Positions 25,547 through 35,466 are shown, counted from the stretch's first letter. The stretch: 64,000 nucleotides of DNA from Paracoccaceae bacterium (GCA_026419405.1 JANZZL010000120.1:27103-91102), one strand, 5' to 3'. Program-made: numbers and translations. Notes: generated by a model not told the origin, from the sequence alone.

Positions 25547-26242
25547 CTACCCCAGCGCGTAGCCGGCGCCGCGCACGGTGCGGATCGGGTCCTCGCCGCC
25601 ATGCCGGCCGAGGGCCTTGCGCAGACGGCCGACGTGAACATCGACCGTCCGCGTGTCGAGGAAGGCCTCGCGGCCCCAGACCCGGTCGAGAAGCTGCTCG
25701 CGCGTCCAGACGCGCCCCGGCTTCTCCATCAGCGTGGCGAGCAGCCGGAACTCGGTCGGGCCGAGCTTCAGCTCGCGGTCGCCGCGGGTGACGCGGTGGG
25801 TCTCGGCGTCGAGCCGGATGTCCTCGAAGACGAGCACCTCGCCCACGCTCGCCGGGCGCGACCGGCGCAGCTGCGCGCGGACCCGCGCCATCAGCTCGAC
25901 GATGGAATAGGGCTTGACCACGTAGTCATCCGCCCCGGTCTCGAGCCCCCGCACCCGATCGACCTCCTCGGAGCGCGCCGAGAGCATGATGATCGGCACG
26001 CCCCGGGTCTCGGGCTTGAGCTTCAGCCGGCGGCAGACCTCGATGCCCGAGACATGCGGCAGCATCCAGTCGAGCACGATCACGTCGGGCGGCATCTCGG
26101 CCACGCGGTCGAGCGCCTCCTCGCCGTCGGCCGCGCGCGAGACGTCGAAGCCCTCGGCCTCGAGATTGTAGGCCAGGACCTCGCGCTGCGCCTCCTCGTC
26201 CTCGACGACGAGCACCAGGGGTGCGCGGGACGGAGCCATCAT
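25547..26242 (-). CDS. phoB: Phosphate regulon response regulator PhoB
   Basis: A 231-residue OmpR-family response regulator. The receiver domain has the acidic pair ED at 14-15, phosphoacceptor Asp58 (VIVLDWMLP) and Lys in VVKPYS; the C-terminal winged helix includes TPTEF-like GPTEFRLL and RTVDVHVGRLRKAL. It activates genes at Pho boxes such as the one at 31646. Its start overlaps the phoU stop by four bases, so it is the last gene of the pst operon. It is downstream of, and probably co-induced with, pstSCAB-phoU. Confidence 0.95.
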   Translation of the reverse strand: MMAPSRAPLVLVVEDEEAQREVLAYNLEAEGFDVSRAADGEEALDRVAEMPPDVIVLDWMLPHVSGIEVCRRLKLKPETRGVPIIMLSARSEEVDRVRGLETGADDYVVKPYSIVELMARVRAQLRRSRPASVGEVLVFEDIRLDAETHRVTRGDRELKLGPTEFRLLATLMEKPGRVWTREQLLDRVWGREAFLDTRTVDVHVGRLRKALGRHGGEDPIRTVRGAGYALG

Positions 26243-26976
26243 TCGTCCTCCTCGCCGTCGGTGACAAGGGAGGTCCGGTCGCCCTTCGGCCGGCTCTCCT
26301 CGGGCAGATGCCCGGTGACCACGTAGATCACCTGCTCGGCGATCGAGGTCACGTGGTCGCCCATGCGCTCCAGGTTCTTGGCGATGAAGTGCAGGTGCAT
26401 GCAGGCGGTGATGTTCCGCGGGTCCTCCATCATGTGGGTGAGGAACTCGCGGAACAGCGCGTTGTACATCTGGTCGACGTCCCGGTCGCGGATGCGCACG
26501 TCCATTGCCAGCTCCGCATCGCGGGTGGCGTAGCTGTCGAGCGCATCCTTCAGCATCTCGGCCACGGCCTTCGCCATCCGCCGGAGCGCGCCGCCCGAGT
26601 CGCCCACGGGCGCCATCTGCACCAGCACCGAGGTCCGCTTGGCGAGGTTCTTGGCGTAGTCGCCGATCCGCTCGAGGTTGGTGCTGATCTTGAGCACGCT
26701 GAGCAGCACGCGCAGGTCCGAGGCCGTCGGCGCGCGCAGCGCGATCACCCGCGCGGCCTCCTCGTTCACCAGTTCCTCGAGCTCGTCGATCTGGCGGTCC
26801 TCCTTGCGGACGCGCTCGGCCAGTTCCTCGTCGCGCATCTCGAGCGAGGTGGCCGCGTCGATGATCGCCGCCTCGACCAGGCCACCCATCTTCATGATGA
26901 GGGCCTGGACGGCCTCCAGATCCCGGTCGAAGGCCGAGAGGATATGCTGTTCGCTCGGCACCTTGCCCTCCATCAT
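26239..26976 (-). CDS. phoU: Phosphate signalling complex protein PhoU
   Basis: A 245-residue two-repeat helical-bundle protein that links PstB activity to PhoR and restrains phosphate uptake. Seen: the paired [11 protein letters not shown] and [15 protein letters not shown] motifs (the metal-binding repeats) and the N-terminal [23 protein letters not shown] offers two starts; the first (26976) has GGGGAGGA five bases upstream and overlaps the pstB stop. It lies between pstB and phoB with overlaps at both ends. Confidence 0.95.
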   Translation of the reverse strand: MMEGKVPSEQHILSAFDRDLEAVQALIMKMGGLVEAAIIDAATSLEMRDEELAERVRKEDRQIDELEELVNEEAARVIALRAPTASDLRVLLSVLKISTNLERIGDYAKNLAKRTSVLVQMAPVGDSGGALRRMAKAVAEMLKDALDSYATRDAELAMDVRIRDRDVDQMYNALFREFLTHMMEDPRNITACMHLHFIAKNLERMGDHVTSIAEQVIYVVTGHLPEESRPKGDRTSLVTDGEEDE

Positions 26977-27791
26977 CCGATCCTCCCCGTGATGTAGCTC
27001 TCGGTCCTGGGATCCCTGGGATTGGTGAAAACCTGTCCGGTCTCGCCGTATTCGACGAGGTTGCCGAGGTGGAAGAAGGCGGTGCGCTGGCTGACGCGCG
27101 CGGCCTGCTGCATCGAGTGGGTGACGATCACCACCGAGAAGTTGGCGCGCAGCTCGTCGATCAGCTCCTCGACCTGGGCGGTCGCGATCGGGTCGAGCGC
27201 CGAGCAGGGTTCGTCCATCAGCAGCACCTCGGGCGAGGTGGCGATGGCCCGCGCGATGCACAGCCGCTGCTGCTGGCCGCCCGACAGCCCCGTGCCGGGC
27301 TGGTCGAGCCGGTCCTTGGCCTCGTTCCACAGCGCCGCGCGGCGCAGCGACTTCTCGACGATCTCGTCGAGATCGGCCTTGCTGCGCGCCAGCCCGTGGA
27401 TCCTGGGGCCGTAGGCGACGTTGTCGTAGATCGATTTCGGGAACGGGTTCGGCTTCTGGAACACCATCCCCACCTGGGCGCGGAGCTGCACCGGGTCGAC
27501 GCTGCGGTCGTAGATGTCCTGCCCGTCGAGCCGGATCGACCCGGTGACCCGGCAGTTGTCGATCGTGTCGTTCATCCGGTTGAGGCAGCGCAGGAAGGTG
27601 GACTTGCCGCAGCCCGAGGGGCCGATGAAGGCCGTCACCGTCTTGTCGAGGATGTCGACGTCCACGTCCTTGATGGCGTGGGACTCGCCATAGTAGACGT
27701 TCACGCCCCTTGCCTGGATCTTGACCTCGTCGGTTCCCACAAGCCTCTCCGTCAGTCGAAGGTCTTCCATCGTTTCCGTCCCTTCTACCAC
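26973..27791 (-). CDS. pstB: Phosphate ABC transporter ATP-binding protein PstB
   Basis: A 272-residue ABC ATPase powering phosphate import. Walker [10 protein letters not shown], the Q-loop FQKPNPFP, signature LSGGQQQR, Walker [14 protein letters not shown] and the switch His in VTHSMQQ are all present. The PstB-specific RMND and YGPRIHG segments confirm the subfamily. It overlaps pstA by seven bases and phoU by four, a tightly coupled operon. Confidence 0.97.
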   Translation of the reverse strand: MVEGTETMEDLRLTERLVGTDEVKIQARGVNVYYGESHAIKDVDVDILDKTVTAFIGPSGCGKSTFLRCLNRMNDTIDNCRVTGSIRLDGQDIYDRSVDPVQLRAQVGMVFQKPNPFPKSIYDNVAYGPRIHGLARSKADLDEIVEKSLRRAALWNEAKDRLDQPGTGLSGGQQQRLCIARAIATSPEVLLMDEPCSALDPIATAQVEELIDELRANFSVVIVTHSMQQAARVSQRTAFFHLGNLVEYGETGQVFTNPRDPRTESYITGRIG

Positions 27792-29047
27792 CGGCGCTCG
27801 AACCGGTTGCGCAGATAGATTGCGAGCGCGTTCATCAGCACCAGGAACCCGAGCAGCACCAGGATCGCCGCCGAAGTCCGGCTGACGAAGCCGCGTTCCG
27901 GGCTGTCGGCCCAGATGAAGATCTGCGTCGGCAGGGCCGTCGCGCTGTCGAACGGGGTCGAGGGCGCGGCGGTGATGAAGGCGTTCATGCCGATCAGCAG
28001 CAGCGGCGCGGTCTCGCCGAGCGCCTGGGCAAGGCCGATGATCGTGCCGGTCAGGATCCCCGGCATGGCGAGCGGCAGGACATGGTGGAACACCACCTGC
28101 TGCTTCGAGGCCCCTACCCCGAGCGCGGCCTCGCGGATCGAGGGCGGCACCGCCTTAAGGGCCGCGCGCGTGGCGATGATGATCGTCGGCAGCGTCATCA
28201 GCGCCAGCGTCAGGCCGCCGACGAAGGGCGCGCCCCGCGGCAGGCCGAACCAGTTGAGGAAGACCGCGAGCGCGAGCAGCCCGAACACCACCGAGGGCAC
28301 CGCCGCGAGGTTGTTGATGTTGATCTCGATGAAGTCGCTGAGCCGGTTCTTCCTGGCGAATTCCTCGAGGTAGATCGCCGCCCCGATGCCGATCGGGAAC
28401 GAGATCAGGAAGCAGGTGAGCAGCGCGTAGAACGACCCGATGATCGCCCCCTTCAGCCCCGCGAGCTCGGGGAACCGCGAGTCGGCATTGACGAACAGGG
28501 CGGTGTTGAAGGGCCGCGAGATCAGCCCCGCCTCGCTGAGCCGGTCGAAGGCCGCGATCCCGGCATCGCTCACCCGCCGGAGCGCCTCGGGCGTCTCGCG
28601 GTCGATCAGGCCCTTGGCGAGCTGGTCGTAGGGATCCGAGACCGGCACGCGGATGCTGAAGGTCTGCCCGATCAGGTCGGGATTGGCGGCCACATGGCTT
28701 TCGATGATGTACTGCGCGCCGCTGGAGAGGATGCGCGAGGCTTCGCGCTTCTGCGCCTCGTCGGCGCCCTCGAACAGCGCCTCGATCGCGCCGCGGGTGG
28801 CGGCCCGGAAGCTCGGCGTCTCGTCGCCCGGCGGCAGCGTGACCTGCAGCGTCACATGCGTCTGGGTGAAGGCCCGGAAGCCCGTGATCACCAGCGAGGC
28901 GAGCAGCGTCAGCAGCATCGCGAAGGCGATGGTGATGGCGACCAGCCCGGCCGCCTTCAGCCAGAGTTCCCCGCGGCGGCGGCGCCGCACGTTCTCGCGG
29001 CTGGCCTCCGAGGTCCAGCCCCCTGCGGCGATGTCGATGTCGGCCAT
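27785..29047 (-). CDS. pstA: Phosphate ABC transporter permease PstA
   Basis: A 420-residue inner-membrane permease. It is longer than the roughly 300-residue enterobacterial protein, with a periplasmic insertion between the first and second helices that is usual in alphaproteobacteria. The transport core includes [34 protein letters not shown] and the EAA loop [12 protein letters not shown]. It starts ten bases after the pstC stop. Confidence 0.93.
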   Translation of the reverse strand: MADIDIAAGGWTSEASRENVRRRRRGELWLKAAGLVAITIAFAMLLTLLASLVITGFRAFTQTHVTLQVTLPPGDETPSFRAATRGAIEALFEGADEAQKREASRILSSGAQYIIESHVAANPDLIGQTFSIRVPVSDPYDQLAKGLIDRETPEALRRVSDAGIAAFDRLSEAGLISRPFNTALFVNADSRFPELAGLKGAIIGSFYALLTCFLISFPIGIGAAIYLEEFARKNRLSDFIEININNLAAVPSVVFGLLALAVFLNWFGLPRGAPFVGGLTLALMTLPTIIIATRAALKAVPPSIREAALGVGASKQQVVFHHVLPLAMPGILTGTIIGLAQALGETAPLLLIGMNAFITAAPSTPFDSATALPTQIFIWADSPERGFVSRTSAAILVLLGFLVLMNALAIYLRNRFERRW

Positions 29048-29057
29048 GGCTGCGTCC

Positions 29058-30434
29058 TCAGTCGTAGAGCTCGCGGTACTTCCGCACGATGCGGAGCGCG
29101 AGGATGTTGATCCCGAGCGTGACGATGAACAGCATCATGCCCAGCGCGAAGGCGGCCAGCGTCTTGGGGTTGTCGAACGACGTGTCGCCGATCAGCAGCG
29201 TCACGATCTGCACCGTCACCGTGGTCACGCTGTCGAGCGGGTTGATCGTCATCGTCGCGATGAGGCCCGCCGCCATGACGACGATCATCGTCTCGCCGAT
29301 GGCGCGGCTGACGGCGAGCAGGATGCCCCCGACGATGCCAGGGATCGCGGCCGGGAACAGCACCTTGAGCATGGTCTCGCCCCGTGTCGCCCCGAGCGCG
29401 AGCGAGCCGTCGCGCAGCGCGCGCGGCACGGCGGCCAGCGCGTCGTCGGTGAAGGACGAGATGAAGGGGATCAGCATGATCGCCATCACGCTGCCCGCCG
29501 CCAGCGCGGTGTTCGGCGAGATCGGAATGCCGAACTCGGCGCCCGCCGCACGCAGGGCCGGCGCCACGGTCAGCACGGCGAAGAAGCCGTAGACCACGGT
29601 CGGCACGCCGGCGAGGATCTCGAGCACCGGCTTGACCACGGCGCGCATGCGCCGCGAGGCGAACTCGTTGAGGTAGATCGCCGAGAACAGCCCGATCGGC
29701 ACCGAGACGGCCAGGGCGATGACGGTGATCACCACCGTGCCGAGGATGACCGGAAGCCAGCCGAAGGCCCCTGCCCCGGCGATCTGGTCGGCCCGGATCG
29801 GGATCTGCGGCTCCCAGTTCGTGCCGAACAGGAACTCGGTGATCGGAACCAGCCGGAAGAACTGCCAGCTTTCGTAGATCAGCGACAGCACGATCCCCAC
29901 GGTGGTGAAGATCGCGACCGTCGAGCAGAAGACGAGGATGCCGAGCACCATCCGCTCCACGCCGTGGCGGGCGCGGAACTCGGGCGCCACGGTGCGCCGG
30001 GCGAGGAACAGCAGGACCACCGACAGCGCCGCCACCGTCACCACGAGCAGCGTGCCCGAGGTCGCGCGCAGCCGGACAAGGCGTTCGGCCGCCTCGAGCT
30101 TCCAGGGTTCGGGCGTGCCGAAGACCTGACCGGCCGCGATCGACTGGATCTCGGCGGCGATCAGGCTGACCTCGCCCTTGCCCAGGCCGTCGAGCACGCC
30201 CTCGGGCAGGCCGCCCATGACGAGGGCCGAGATCACCGGCCCCTGGAACAGCAGCCACAGCAGGATGACGAGGAACACCGGCAGGAGGACGACGAGCGCC
30301 GCGAAGCCGCCGTGGAAGGTGGCGAGCGAGTGCAGGCGTTCGCCCCGTCGGGCGAGGCTCGCGGCAGCGGCCCGGTTCAGCATGTAGGCGGCGACCGTGG
30401 CCGCGAAGAGAAGCGCGAAGGCGAAGAGGGTCAT
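29058..30434 (-). CDS. pstC: Phosphate ABC transporter permease PstC
   Basis: A 458-residue inner-membrane permease pairing with PstA. Also longer than the enterobacterial form, with an N-terminal pair of helices and a periplasmic loop before the core. Core motifs: VPIGLFSAIYLNEFAS, PVLEILAGVPTVVYGFFA, and the EAA loop DGSLALGATRGE. A strong 12-base hairpin separates it from pstS upstream, which probably lowers its expression relative to the binding protein. Confidence 0.93.
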   Translation of the reverse strand: MTLFAFALLFAATVAAYMLNRAAAASLARRGERLHSLATFHGGFAALVVLLPVFLVILLWLLFQGPVISALVMGGLPEGVLDGLGKGEVSLIAAEIQSIAAGQVFGTPEPWKLEAAERLVRLRATSGTLLVVTVAALSVVLLFLARRTVAPEFRARHGVERMVLGILVFCSTVAIFTTVGIVLSLIYESWQFFRLVPITEFLFGTNWEPQIPIRADQIAGAGAFGWLPVILGTVVITVIALAVSVPIGLFSAIYLNEFASRRMRAVVKPVLEILAGVPTVVYGFFAVLTVAPALRAAGAEFGIPISPNTALAAGSVMAIMLIPFISSFTDDALAAVPRALRDGSLALGATRGETMLKVLFPAAIPGIVGGILLAVSRAIGETMIVVMAAGLIATMTINPLDSVTTVTVQIVTLLIGDTSFDNPKTLAAFALGMMLFIVTLGINILALRIVRKYRELYD

Positions 30435-30479
30435 GACGGTGGCAGCCGCGATGCGCGCGGGGCGCGCGCTGGGGTGGGA

Positions 30480-30508
30480 ACGGCGCCGGGGTCGGCCCCC
30501 GGCGCCGT
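30480..30508 (-). terminator. Strong pstS-pstC intercistronic hairpin
   Basis: ACGGCGCCGGGG (30480-30491) and CCCCGGCGCCGT (30497-30508) make a perfect 12-base stem with a five-base loop, right after the pstS stop. There is no T run, so it is likely an RNA-stabilising or partially terminating element giving excess PstS over PstCAB. Confidence 0.6.
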
Positions 30509-30516
30509 CCGGAGGA

Positions 30517-31560
30517 TCAGCTCTCGGGGGCAGCCATGCCGGCGCCCGAGGTCACCGCCTGCTGGACCTCGGCGCGCTTGTCGTCGGGCAGGACGACGAG
30601 GCCGCGCTCCTGCAGGTAGCCGCCCGGACCCATCGCATCCTCGGACATGTATTCGGCGATGAACTCGTTCAGGCCGGGGATCACGCCGCGATGGGCGTTC
30701 TTGATGTAGATGTAGAGCGGCCGGGAGATCGGGTAGTCGAAGCTGCCGATCGTCTCCTGGTTGGCCTCGACGCCGTTGATCTTCACGTCCTTCAGCTTGT
30801 CGAGGTTCTCGTAGAGGAACGAGTAGCCGAAGATGCCGAGCGCGTTCGGATCGGCCTCAAGCCGCTGCACGATCAGGTTGTCGTTCTCGCCGGCCTCGAC
30901 GAAGGGGCCGTCCTGGCGCATCCGCGAGCAGTTCTCCTTGACCCAGTCGCCGTCGAAGCCGCCGTTCTTGACGTAGTCGAGCTCCTCGCAGCCGGCGTGC
31001 ATCGCCAGCTCCACGAAGGCGTCGCGCGTGCCCGAGGTCGGGGGCGGGCCGTAGACCAGGATCGGCGTCGCCGGCAGGTCGGGGTTGATCTCGTTCCAGG
31101 ACTTGTAGGGGTTGTCCACCCACTCGCCGTTGACCGGCACCTGCGCCGCGAGCGCCAGGTAGACCTCGGAGAGCGTGAGATCCCAGTCCACCTCGCTCGC
31201 GCGCGAGACGGCGATCGAGAGCCCGTCGTAGCCGATCAGCGCCTCGGAGATGTCGGTCACGCCGTTCTGCTGGCAGAGCTCGTATTCCGACTTCTTCATC
31301 GCGCGCGAGGCGCCGGTGATGTCGGGATGCTCGGCGCCGACGCCGGCGCAGAAGACCTGCATGCCGCCGCCCGTTCCGGTCGATTCGACGACGGGCGCCA
31401 CGCCGCCCTGGTTGGCGAACTCCTCCGCCACGGCCTGCGTGTAGGGGAACACGGTCGAGGAACCGACGATGCGGATCTGCTCGCGCGACTGGGCGTTGGC
31501 CAGGCCGGCCGACGCCGCCGCGAGCGCAAGCGCCGAGACGGTGATCGTGGTCAGTTTCAT
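30517..31560 (-). CDS. pstS: Phosphate-binding protein PstS
   Basis: A 347-residue periplasmic phosphate-binding protein. The signal peptide ends ANA-QS (about residue 24). Ligand-binding features: IVGSSTVFPYTQAVAEEF at the first phosphate loop, ESTGTGGGM, and PPTSGTRDAFVEL with the conserved SGTRD. The start at 31560 is set by AGGAG and the signal peptide. It is the first gene after the Pho box at 31646-31674. Confidence 0.95.
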   Translation of the reverse strand: MKLTTITVSALALAAASAGLANAQSREQIRIVGSSTVFPYTQAVAEEFANQGGVAPVVESTGTGGGMQVFCAGVGAEHPDITGASRAMKKSEYELCQQNGVTDISEALIGYDGLSIAVSRASEVDWDLTLSEVYLALAAQVPVNGEWVDNPYKSWNEINPDLPATPILVYGPPPTSGTRDAFVELAMHAGCEELDYVKNGGFDGDWVKENCSRMRQDGPFVEAGENDNLIVQRLEADPNALGIFGYSFLYENLDKLKDVKINGVEANQETIGSFDYPISRPLYIYIKNAHRGVIPGLNEFIAEYMSEDAMGPGGYLQERGLVVLPDDKRAEVQQAVTSGAGMAAPES

Positions 31561-31645
31561 GAGGGCAGCTCCTGCGTTGTGCAATGACGGACCGCGACGC
31601 GGCCGCGGTCTCGGCGCCGGTGTAGTGGCCTCGGGCAATGGTTTT

Positions 31646-31674
31646 GTGACAGTCATGTAACAGTTCGATGACAG
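31646..31674 (-). promoter_or_regulatory. Pho box (three PhoB half-sites) upstream of pstS
   Basis: On the minus strand three 7-mers are spaced by four bases: CTGTCAT (31674-31668), CTGTTAC (31663-31657) and CTGTCAC (31652-31646). This fits the CTGTCAT-N4 PhoB consensus very well. It ends 85 bases before the pstS ATG and should induce pstSCAB-phoU-phoB under phosphate limitation. Confidence 0.9.
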
Positions 31675-31745
31675 CAGGCCCGGGCGTCGCACAGGATCTG
31701 CCGGCGCCCGCCCCGCATCCGCCGGGGCGGCGACGGGCCGCCCGC

Positions 31746-32807
31746 TCAGCCGGCGGCCGGGCCCGAGGGCGGCCCCGCCTGCGGCAGGATCACCGAGAAC
31801 ACCGCCCCCTGCCCCTTCTCGCTCCAGATCGCCAGCCGCCCGCGATGCCGGCTGACGATGTGCTTGACGATCGCCAGGCCGAGCCCGGTGCCGCCTTCGG
31901 AGCGCGAGCGGTGATTGTCGATGCGGTAGAACCGCTCGGTCAGGCGCGGGATGTGGATCGGGTCGAATCCCTCGCCCTGATCCGCCACGTCGATCCGCAC
32001 CGCGTCGGTCCTGAGCGCCGGATCGCGCCCGATCTCGGTGACCGTCAGCGCGACGACCTTGCCCGAGGCGCCGTACTTCAGCGCGTTCTCGATCAGGTTG
32101 GCGAAGACCTGCGTGAGCTGGTCGGCATCACCGATCACCGCCAGGCCGGGCTCGGCGCCCGCCACCGTGATCTCGACCCCGCGCTCCTCGGCCTGCGGCC
32201 GCAGCGGCGCGACCACTCCGGCGAGCAGCGGCGCGATCTCGACCCGGCCGGTGGGCCGCACGCGCTCCTCGCCCTCGACGCGGGTGAGCGACAGCAGGTC
32301 GTCCACCAGACGGCTCATCCGCCCCGCCTCGCGCTCCATGATCGCGAGGAAGCGGTCGCGCACCGCCGCGTCGTCGCGCGCCGCGCCCCGCAGCGTCTCG
32401 ATGAAGCCGATCAGCGCGGTCAGCGGCGTCTTGAGCTCGTGGCTGACGTTCGCCACGAAGTCGCGCCGCATCCGTTCCGCCGCCTCGGTCGCGGTCTCGT
32501 CGGTGAAGCTGATCAGCGCCCCCTGCCCCGCCGGCAGCGGCGCGGCGTGCACGCGCCAGCGTGATTCCCGCCCGCGATCGGTCGCAAGGTGCATCGCCTC
32601 CGCGGCGGTGCCGCGGCGCAGCGCCGTGTCGATGCAGTCGACGAGCCCCGGCGCCCGCAGCGCCAGCATGTAGTGCCGGCCCTCGCCGTCGGTGCCGAAG
32701 AGCTGGCGCGCCGCAGGGTTCGCGGCGCGGATGCGCGCATCGGCGCCGATCAGGATCGCCGGCAGGGGCAGCGCGTCGAGAAGGACTCGGGCTTCCGCGA
32801 GGATCAT
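31746..32807 (-). CDS. phoR: Phosphate regulon sensor kinase PhoR, soluble form
   Basis: A 353-residue histidine kinase that phosphorylates PhoB. An N-terminal PAS domain (about 10-105) is followed by the dimerisation helix with His123 in VSHELKTPLT and the ATPase domain (NLIENALKYG, DQGEGF, RSEGGTGLGLAIVKHI). Unlike enterobacterial PhoR, no transmembrane helix is present, even in the open frame extended upstream. Phosphate status must then reach it through PhoU/PstB. It is upstream of pstS on the same strand, separated by the Pho box. Confidence 0.92.
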   Translation of the reverse strand: MILAEARVLLDALPLPAILIGADARIRAANPAARQLFGTDGEGRHYMLALRAPGLVDCIDTALRRGTAAEAMHLATDRGRESRWRVHAAPLPAGQGALISFTDETATEAAERMRRDFVANVSHELKTPLTALIGFIETLRGAARDDAAVRDRFLAIMEREAGRMSRLVDDLLSLTRVEGEERVRPTGRVEIAPLLAGVVAPLRPQAEERGVEITVAGAEPGLAVIGDADQLTQVFANLIENALKYGASGKVVALTVTEIGRDPALRTDAVRIDVADQGEGFDPIHIPRLTERFYRIDNHRSRSEGGTGLGLAIVKHIVSRHRGRLAIWSEKGQGAVFSVILPQAGPPSGPAAG

Positions 32808-32848
32808 CGGACAAATCCCCACAAACAGTTGAAAATTCCGGAACGCGA

Positions 32849-32878
32849 AATAGAGTGTGCTGCGGCCCTGAAATGCAA
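32849..32878 (-). promoter_or_regulatory. Possible phoR promoter
   Basis: TTGCAT (32878-32873) and TCTATT (32854-32849) on the minus strand with an 18-base spacer, 42 bases before the phoR start. The AT content is high for this genome. The match is moderate. Confidence 0.35.
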
Positions 32879-32989
32879 GCTTAAGTGGAATCTCGGGTAC
32901 GGGTCCGGTTCGTCGGGTGCGCCTTCCGAGCGCATTGCGGGAGAGTCGGACCGCACGCGCCCGACTGGAAGGAGACGAGCGGAGCCCCG

Positions 32990-33382
32990 ATGCCAGCCGG
33001 CACCACGCCCCAAGAACAGACCGGCCCGAGGGCACCGGAAACCCGCATTCTCTTCGTCAGCCACCTGCCGGGCTGGCGCGGCCCTGACCCCGACGTCAGC
33101 CGCGGACGATTCGGGCAGGACATCGGGGTGGTGGACTTCTCCGCGGTCGACGCCGTCCTGCTCAGCACCTTCGATCCGCACTTCGTCGTCTCCCCCATCC
33201 TCACGCCGGGCTTCGACATCATCGACCTCGCGCTCCGGCTCTGGCAGCTCCGCTACCGCGGCGCCTACCGCATCCTCACCGACAAGCCCCTGCCCGACCC
33301 CGGCCTCGTCCTGCGCGAGGTGCGCGCCCAGTGCCCCGGCCTCGACGTCGATCTCATCCCGCGCGACGCCCTGCTCGGCTGA
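32990..33382 (+). CDS. Hypothetical protein, Rhodobacteraceae-type
   Basis: A 130-residue soluble protein I cannot assign. It has no signal peptide or transmembrane helix. Readable segments are ILFVSHLPGWRGPDPDVS, VDAVLLSTFDPHFVVSPIL and PDPGLVLREVRAQCPGLDVDLI, suggesting an alternating alpha/beta fold. An AAGGAGACGAG ribosome site lies upstream of the ATG at 32990. It is divergent from phoR and ends seven bases before the convergent carbonic anhydrase gene. Codon usage (strong G/C in third positions) supports a real gene. Confidence 0.65.
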   Translation: MPAGTTPQEQTGPRAPETRILFVSHLPGWRGPDPDVSRGRFGQDIGVVDFSAVDAVLLSTFDPHFVVSPILTPGFDIIDLALRLWQLRYRGAYRILTDKPLPDPGLVLREVRAQCPGLDVDLIPRDALLG

Positions 33383-33389
33383 GGCGGTC

Positions 33390-33911
33390 TCAGAGGCGGC
33401 TCAGCGTGGCGGCGAACCGGCGGGCGCGTTCCCGGTAGTGCCGCGCCGAGTCCCGCAGGCGCGCGATCTCGTCCGGGGTCAGCGCGCGACGCACCATGCC
33501 GGGTGCGCCGATCACCAGGCTGCCATCGGGGATCTCCTTGCCTTCGGTCACCAGCGCCCCGGCGCCAATCAGGCAGTTGCGGCCGATGCGCGCGCCGTTC
33601 AGCACCGTCGCCCCCATGCCGATCAGGCTCTCGTCGCCGACCGTGCAGCCGTGCAGCATGGCCTTGTGGCCGATCGTGCAGTCGCGCCCGAGGCTCAGGG
33701 GGTAGCCCATGTCGGTGTGCAGGACGCAGTTCTCCTGCAGGTTCGTCCCCTCGCCCACCGTGATCGGCTCGTTGTCGCCCCTGAGCGTCGCGCCGAACCA
33801 GACCGAGGCGCCGGCGCCGAGGATCACCCGCCCGATCACGTTGGCGTCCGGCGCCACCCAGGCATCGGGGGCAAGTTCGGGGACCAGGTCCCCCAGGGCA
33901 TAGACGGTCAT
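33390..33911 (-). CDS. Gamma carbonic anhydrase family protein
   Basis: A 173-residue left-handed beta-helix protein of the YrdA/PaaY type. The three metal-ligand histidines are present: His65 (VLHTD), His82 and His87 (GHKAMLHG). The hexapeptide repeats run through residues 18-145. The family hydrates CO2 or acts as an acyl-CoA thioesterase. The start overlaps the gmk stop by four bases, so it is co-translated with guanylate kinase, probably by chance of operon packing rather than shared function. Confidence 0.9.
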   Translation of the reverse strand: MTVYALGDLVPELAPDAWVAPDANVIGRVILGAGASVWFGATLRGDNEPITVGEGTNLQENCVLHTDMGYPLSLGRDCTIGHKAMLHGCTVGDESLIGMGATVLNGARIGRNCLIGAGALVTEGKEIPDGSLVIGAPGMVRRALTPDEIARLRDSARHYRERARRFAATLSRL

Positions 33912-34576
33912 CGGCGTCCCTCGAATTCGGCGTTGAGCTGGCGGACGAAGTCGGCCAGCCCCGGCCGGCGGATCCGGCGCAGGCGCTCGGCGGTGAGGAT
34001 CGTGCGCAGGTCGGCCTCGCAGGCGTCGAGATCGCGGTTGACCAGCACGTAGTCGTATTCCGCCCAGTGGCTGATCTCGGCCTCGGACTTCGCCATCCTG
34101 CCACGGATCACCGCGTCGCTGTCCTGCCCGCGGCTGCGCAGGCGGCGTTCGAGCTCGGCGATCGAGGGCGGCAGCAGGAAGATCGAGACGACGTCGTCGC
34201 GCATCGCCTGCCTGATCTGCTGTCCGCCCTGCCAGTCGATGTCGAACAGCGTGTCCTGGCCCCGCGCCATCGCCTCCTCGACCGGCGCGCGGGGGCTGCC
34301 ATAGAGGTTGCCGAAGACCTCGGCGTGCTCGAGCATCTCGCCCGCCGCGACCATGGCCTCGAACTGCTCGCGGGTGCGGAAATGGTATTCGCGGCCGTCC
34401 TGCTCTCCCGGCCGCGGCGGGCGCGTGGTGGCCGAGACCGAGAACCTGATCGAGGGATCCCAGGCCATCAGCCGGCGGGCGAGCGTGGATTTCCCCGCGC
34501 CGGAGGGCGAGGAGAGGATGATCAGGAGGCCCCTGCGCGCCTCGGGCGCCGGGGCGGTGCTGGCGGATGCGGTCAT
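33908..34576 (-). CDS. gmk: Guanylate kinase
   Basis: A 222-residue enzyme phosphorylating GMP to GDP with ATP. P-loop SPSGAGKST (23-31), the GMP-binding STR-type segment [19 protein letters not shown], and [10 protein letters not shown] are all present. It has a short extra N-terminus compared with E. coli. It overlaps the yicC stop by four bases and the carbonic anhydrase start by four bases. The order yicC-gmk is conserved in alphaproteobacteria. Confidence 0.96.
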   Translation of the reverse strand: MTASASTAPAPEARRGLLIILSSPSGAGKSTLARRLMAWDPSIRFSVSATTRPPRPGEQDGREYHFRTREQFEAMVAAGEMLEHAEVFGNLYGSPRAPVEEAMARGQDTLFDIDWQGGQQIRQAMRDDVVSIFLLPPSIAELERRLRSRGQDSDAVIRGRMAKSEAEISHWAEYDYVLVNRDLDACEADLRTILTAERLRRIRRPGLADFVRQLNAEFEGRR

Positions 34577-35466
34577 TGGACGTTCTGCACCTGCTCGCGC
34601 ATCTGGTCGATCACCGCCTTCAGCTCCAGCGCGACGCGGGTGAGCCCGGCGTGGTTGGCCTTGGCGGCGAGGGTATTGGCCTCGCGGTTGAACTCCTGCG
34701 CGAGGAAGTCGAGCCGGCGGCCCACCGGCTCGCCCTCGCACAGCAGGGCGCGCGCCGCGGCGACATGCGCCTTCAGCCGGTCGATCTCCTCGGTCACGTC
34801 GGTCCTGACGGCGAGCAGCGCGAGCTCCTGCGCCACGCGCGCCGCGTCGGCCCCCTCGGCCCCCTCCATCACCCGGGCAAGCGCGGCACGGAAGGCCTCG
34901 GCCTGCTGCGGCGCCCGGGCGCGCGCCGCGTCGGCCGCCTCGGCCGCCAGCGCCTCGATCCGGGCGACCTGTCCCGTCAGGATCTCGTGCAGGGCGCGCC
35001 CCTCGGCCTGGCGCATCGACTTCAGCGCGTCGAGCACATGCCCGAGATCGGCGATCAGCGCGGCCCGCAGCGCGTCGCCGTCGGCGGCGGCCGGTGCCGC
35101 GCTGTCGAGCACCCCGCGCAGGCCCAGGATCTCGGCGGCCGAGCTGTCGCGGAGCGCGACGCCCCGCGCCGCGGCGGCCGCCGTGACCTCGGCCAGCGCG
35201 GCGAGCGCGCGGGCGAGCCCCTCGGGGTCGATCGCCGGCGACGCGGCGCCCGGCGCGCGGTCGAGCCGCAGCGAGACGGTGAGATTGCCGCGCGCGAAGC
35301 GGGCCGCCACCTCGGCGCGGACGGCCGCCTCGAGCCCCTCGATGCCTTCGGGCAGCCTGAGCCGCAGGTCCAGCCCCTTGCCGTTGACGCTGCGCGCCTC
35401 CCACGTCCAGGACTGCCCCTCGCCCTCGCCCGTGCGGGTGGCAAAGCCGGTCATCGACTCGAGCAC
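34573..35466 (-). CDS. yicC: YicC family endoribonuclease
   Basis: A 297-residue protein of the YicC/YloC family, recently recognised as an RNase-type regulator of RNA stability. The signature SMTGFATR near the N-terminus and the C-terminal [30 protein letters not shown] (shown here in parts: [17 protein letters not shown] and KANHAGLT) are diagnostic. I chose a GTG start at 35466 because GAAGGG lies six bases upstream and gives the usual MLxSMTGFA beginning; the ATG at 35454 would remove conserved residues. Confidence 0.92.
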   Translation of the reverse strand: MLESMTGFATRTGEGEGQSWTWEARSVNGKGLDLRLRLPEGIEGLEAAVRAEVAARFARGNLTVSLRLDRAPGAASPAIDPEGLARALAALAEVTAAAAARGVALRDSSAAEILGLRGVLDSAAPAAADGDALRAALIADLGHVLDALKSMRQAEGRALHEILTGQVARIEALAAEAADAARARAPQQAEAFRAALARVMEGAEGADAARVAQELALLAVRTDVTEEIDRLKAHVAAARALLCEGEPVGRRLDFLAQEFNREANTLAAKANHAGLTRVALELKAVIDQMREQVQNVQ

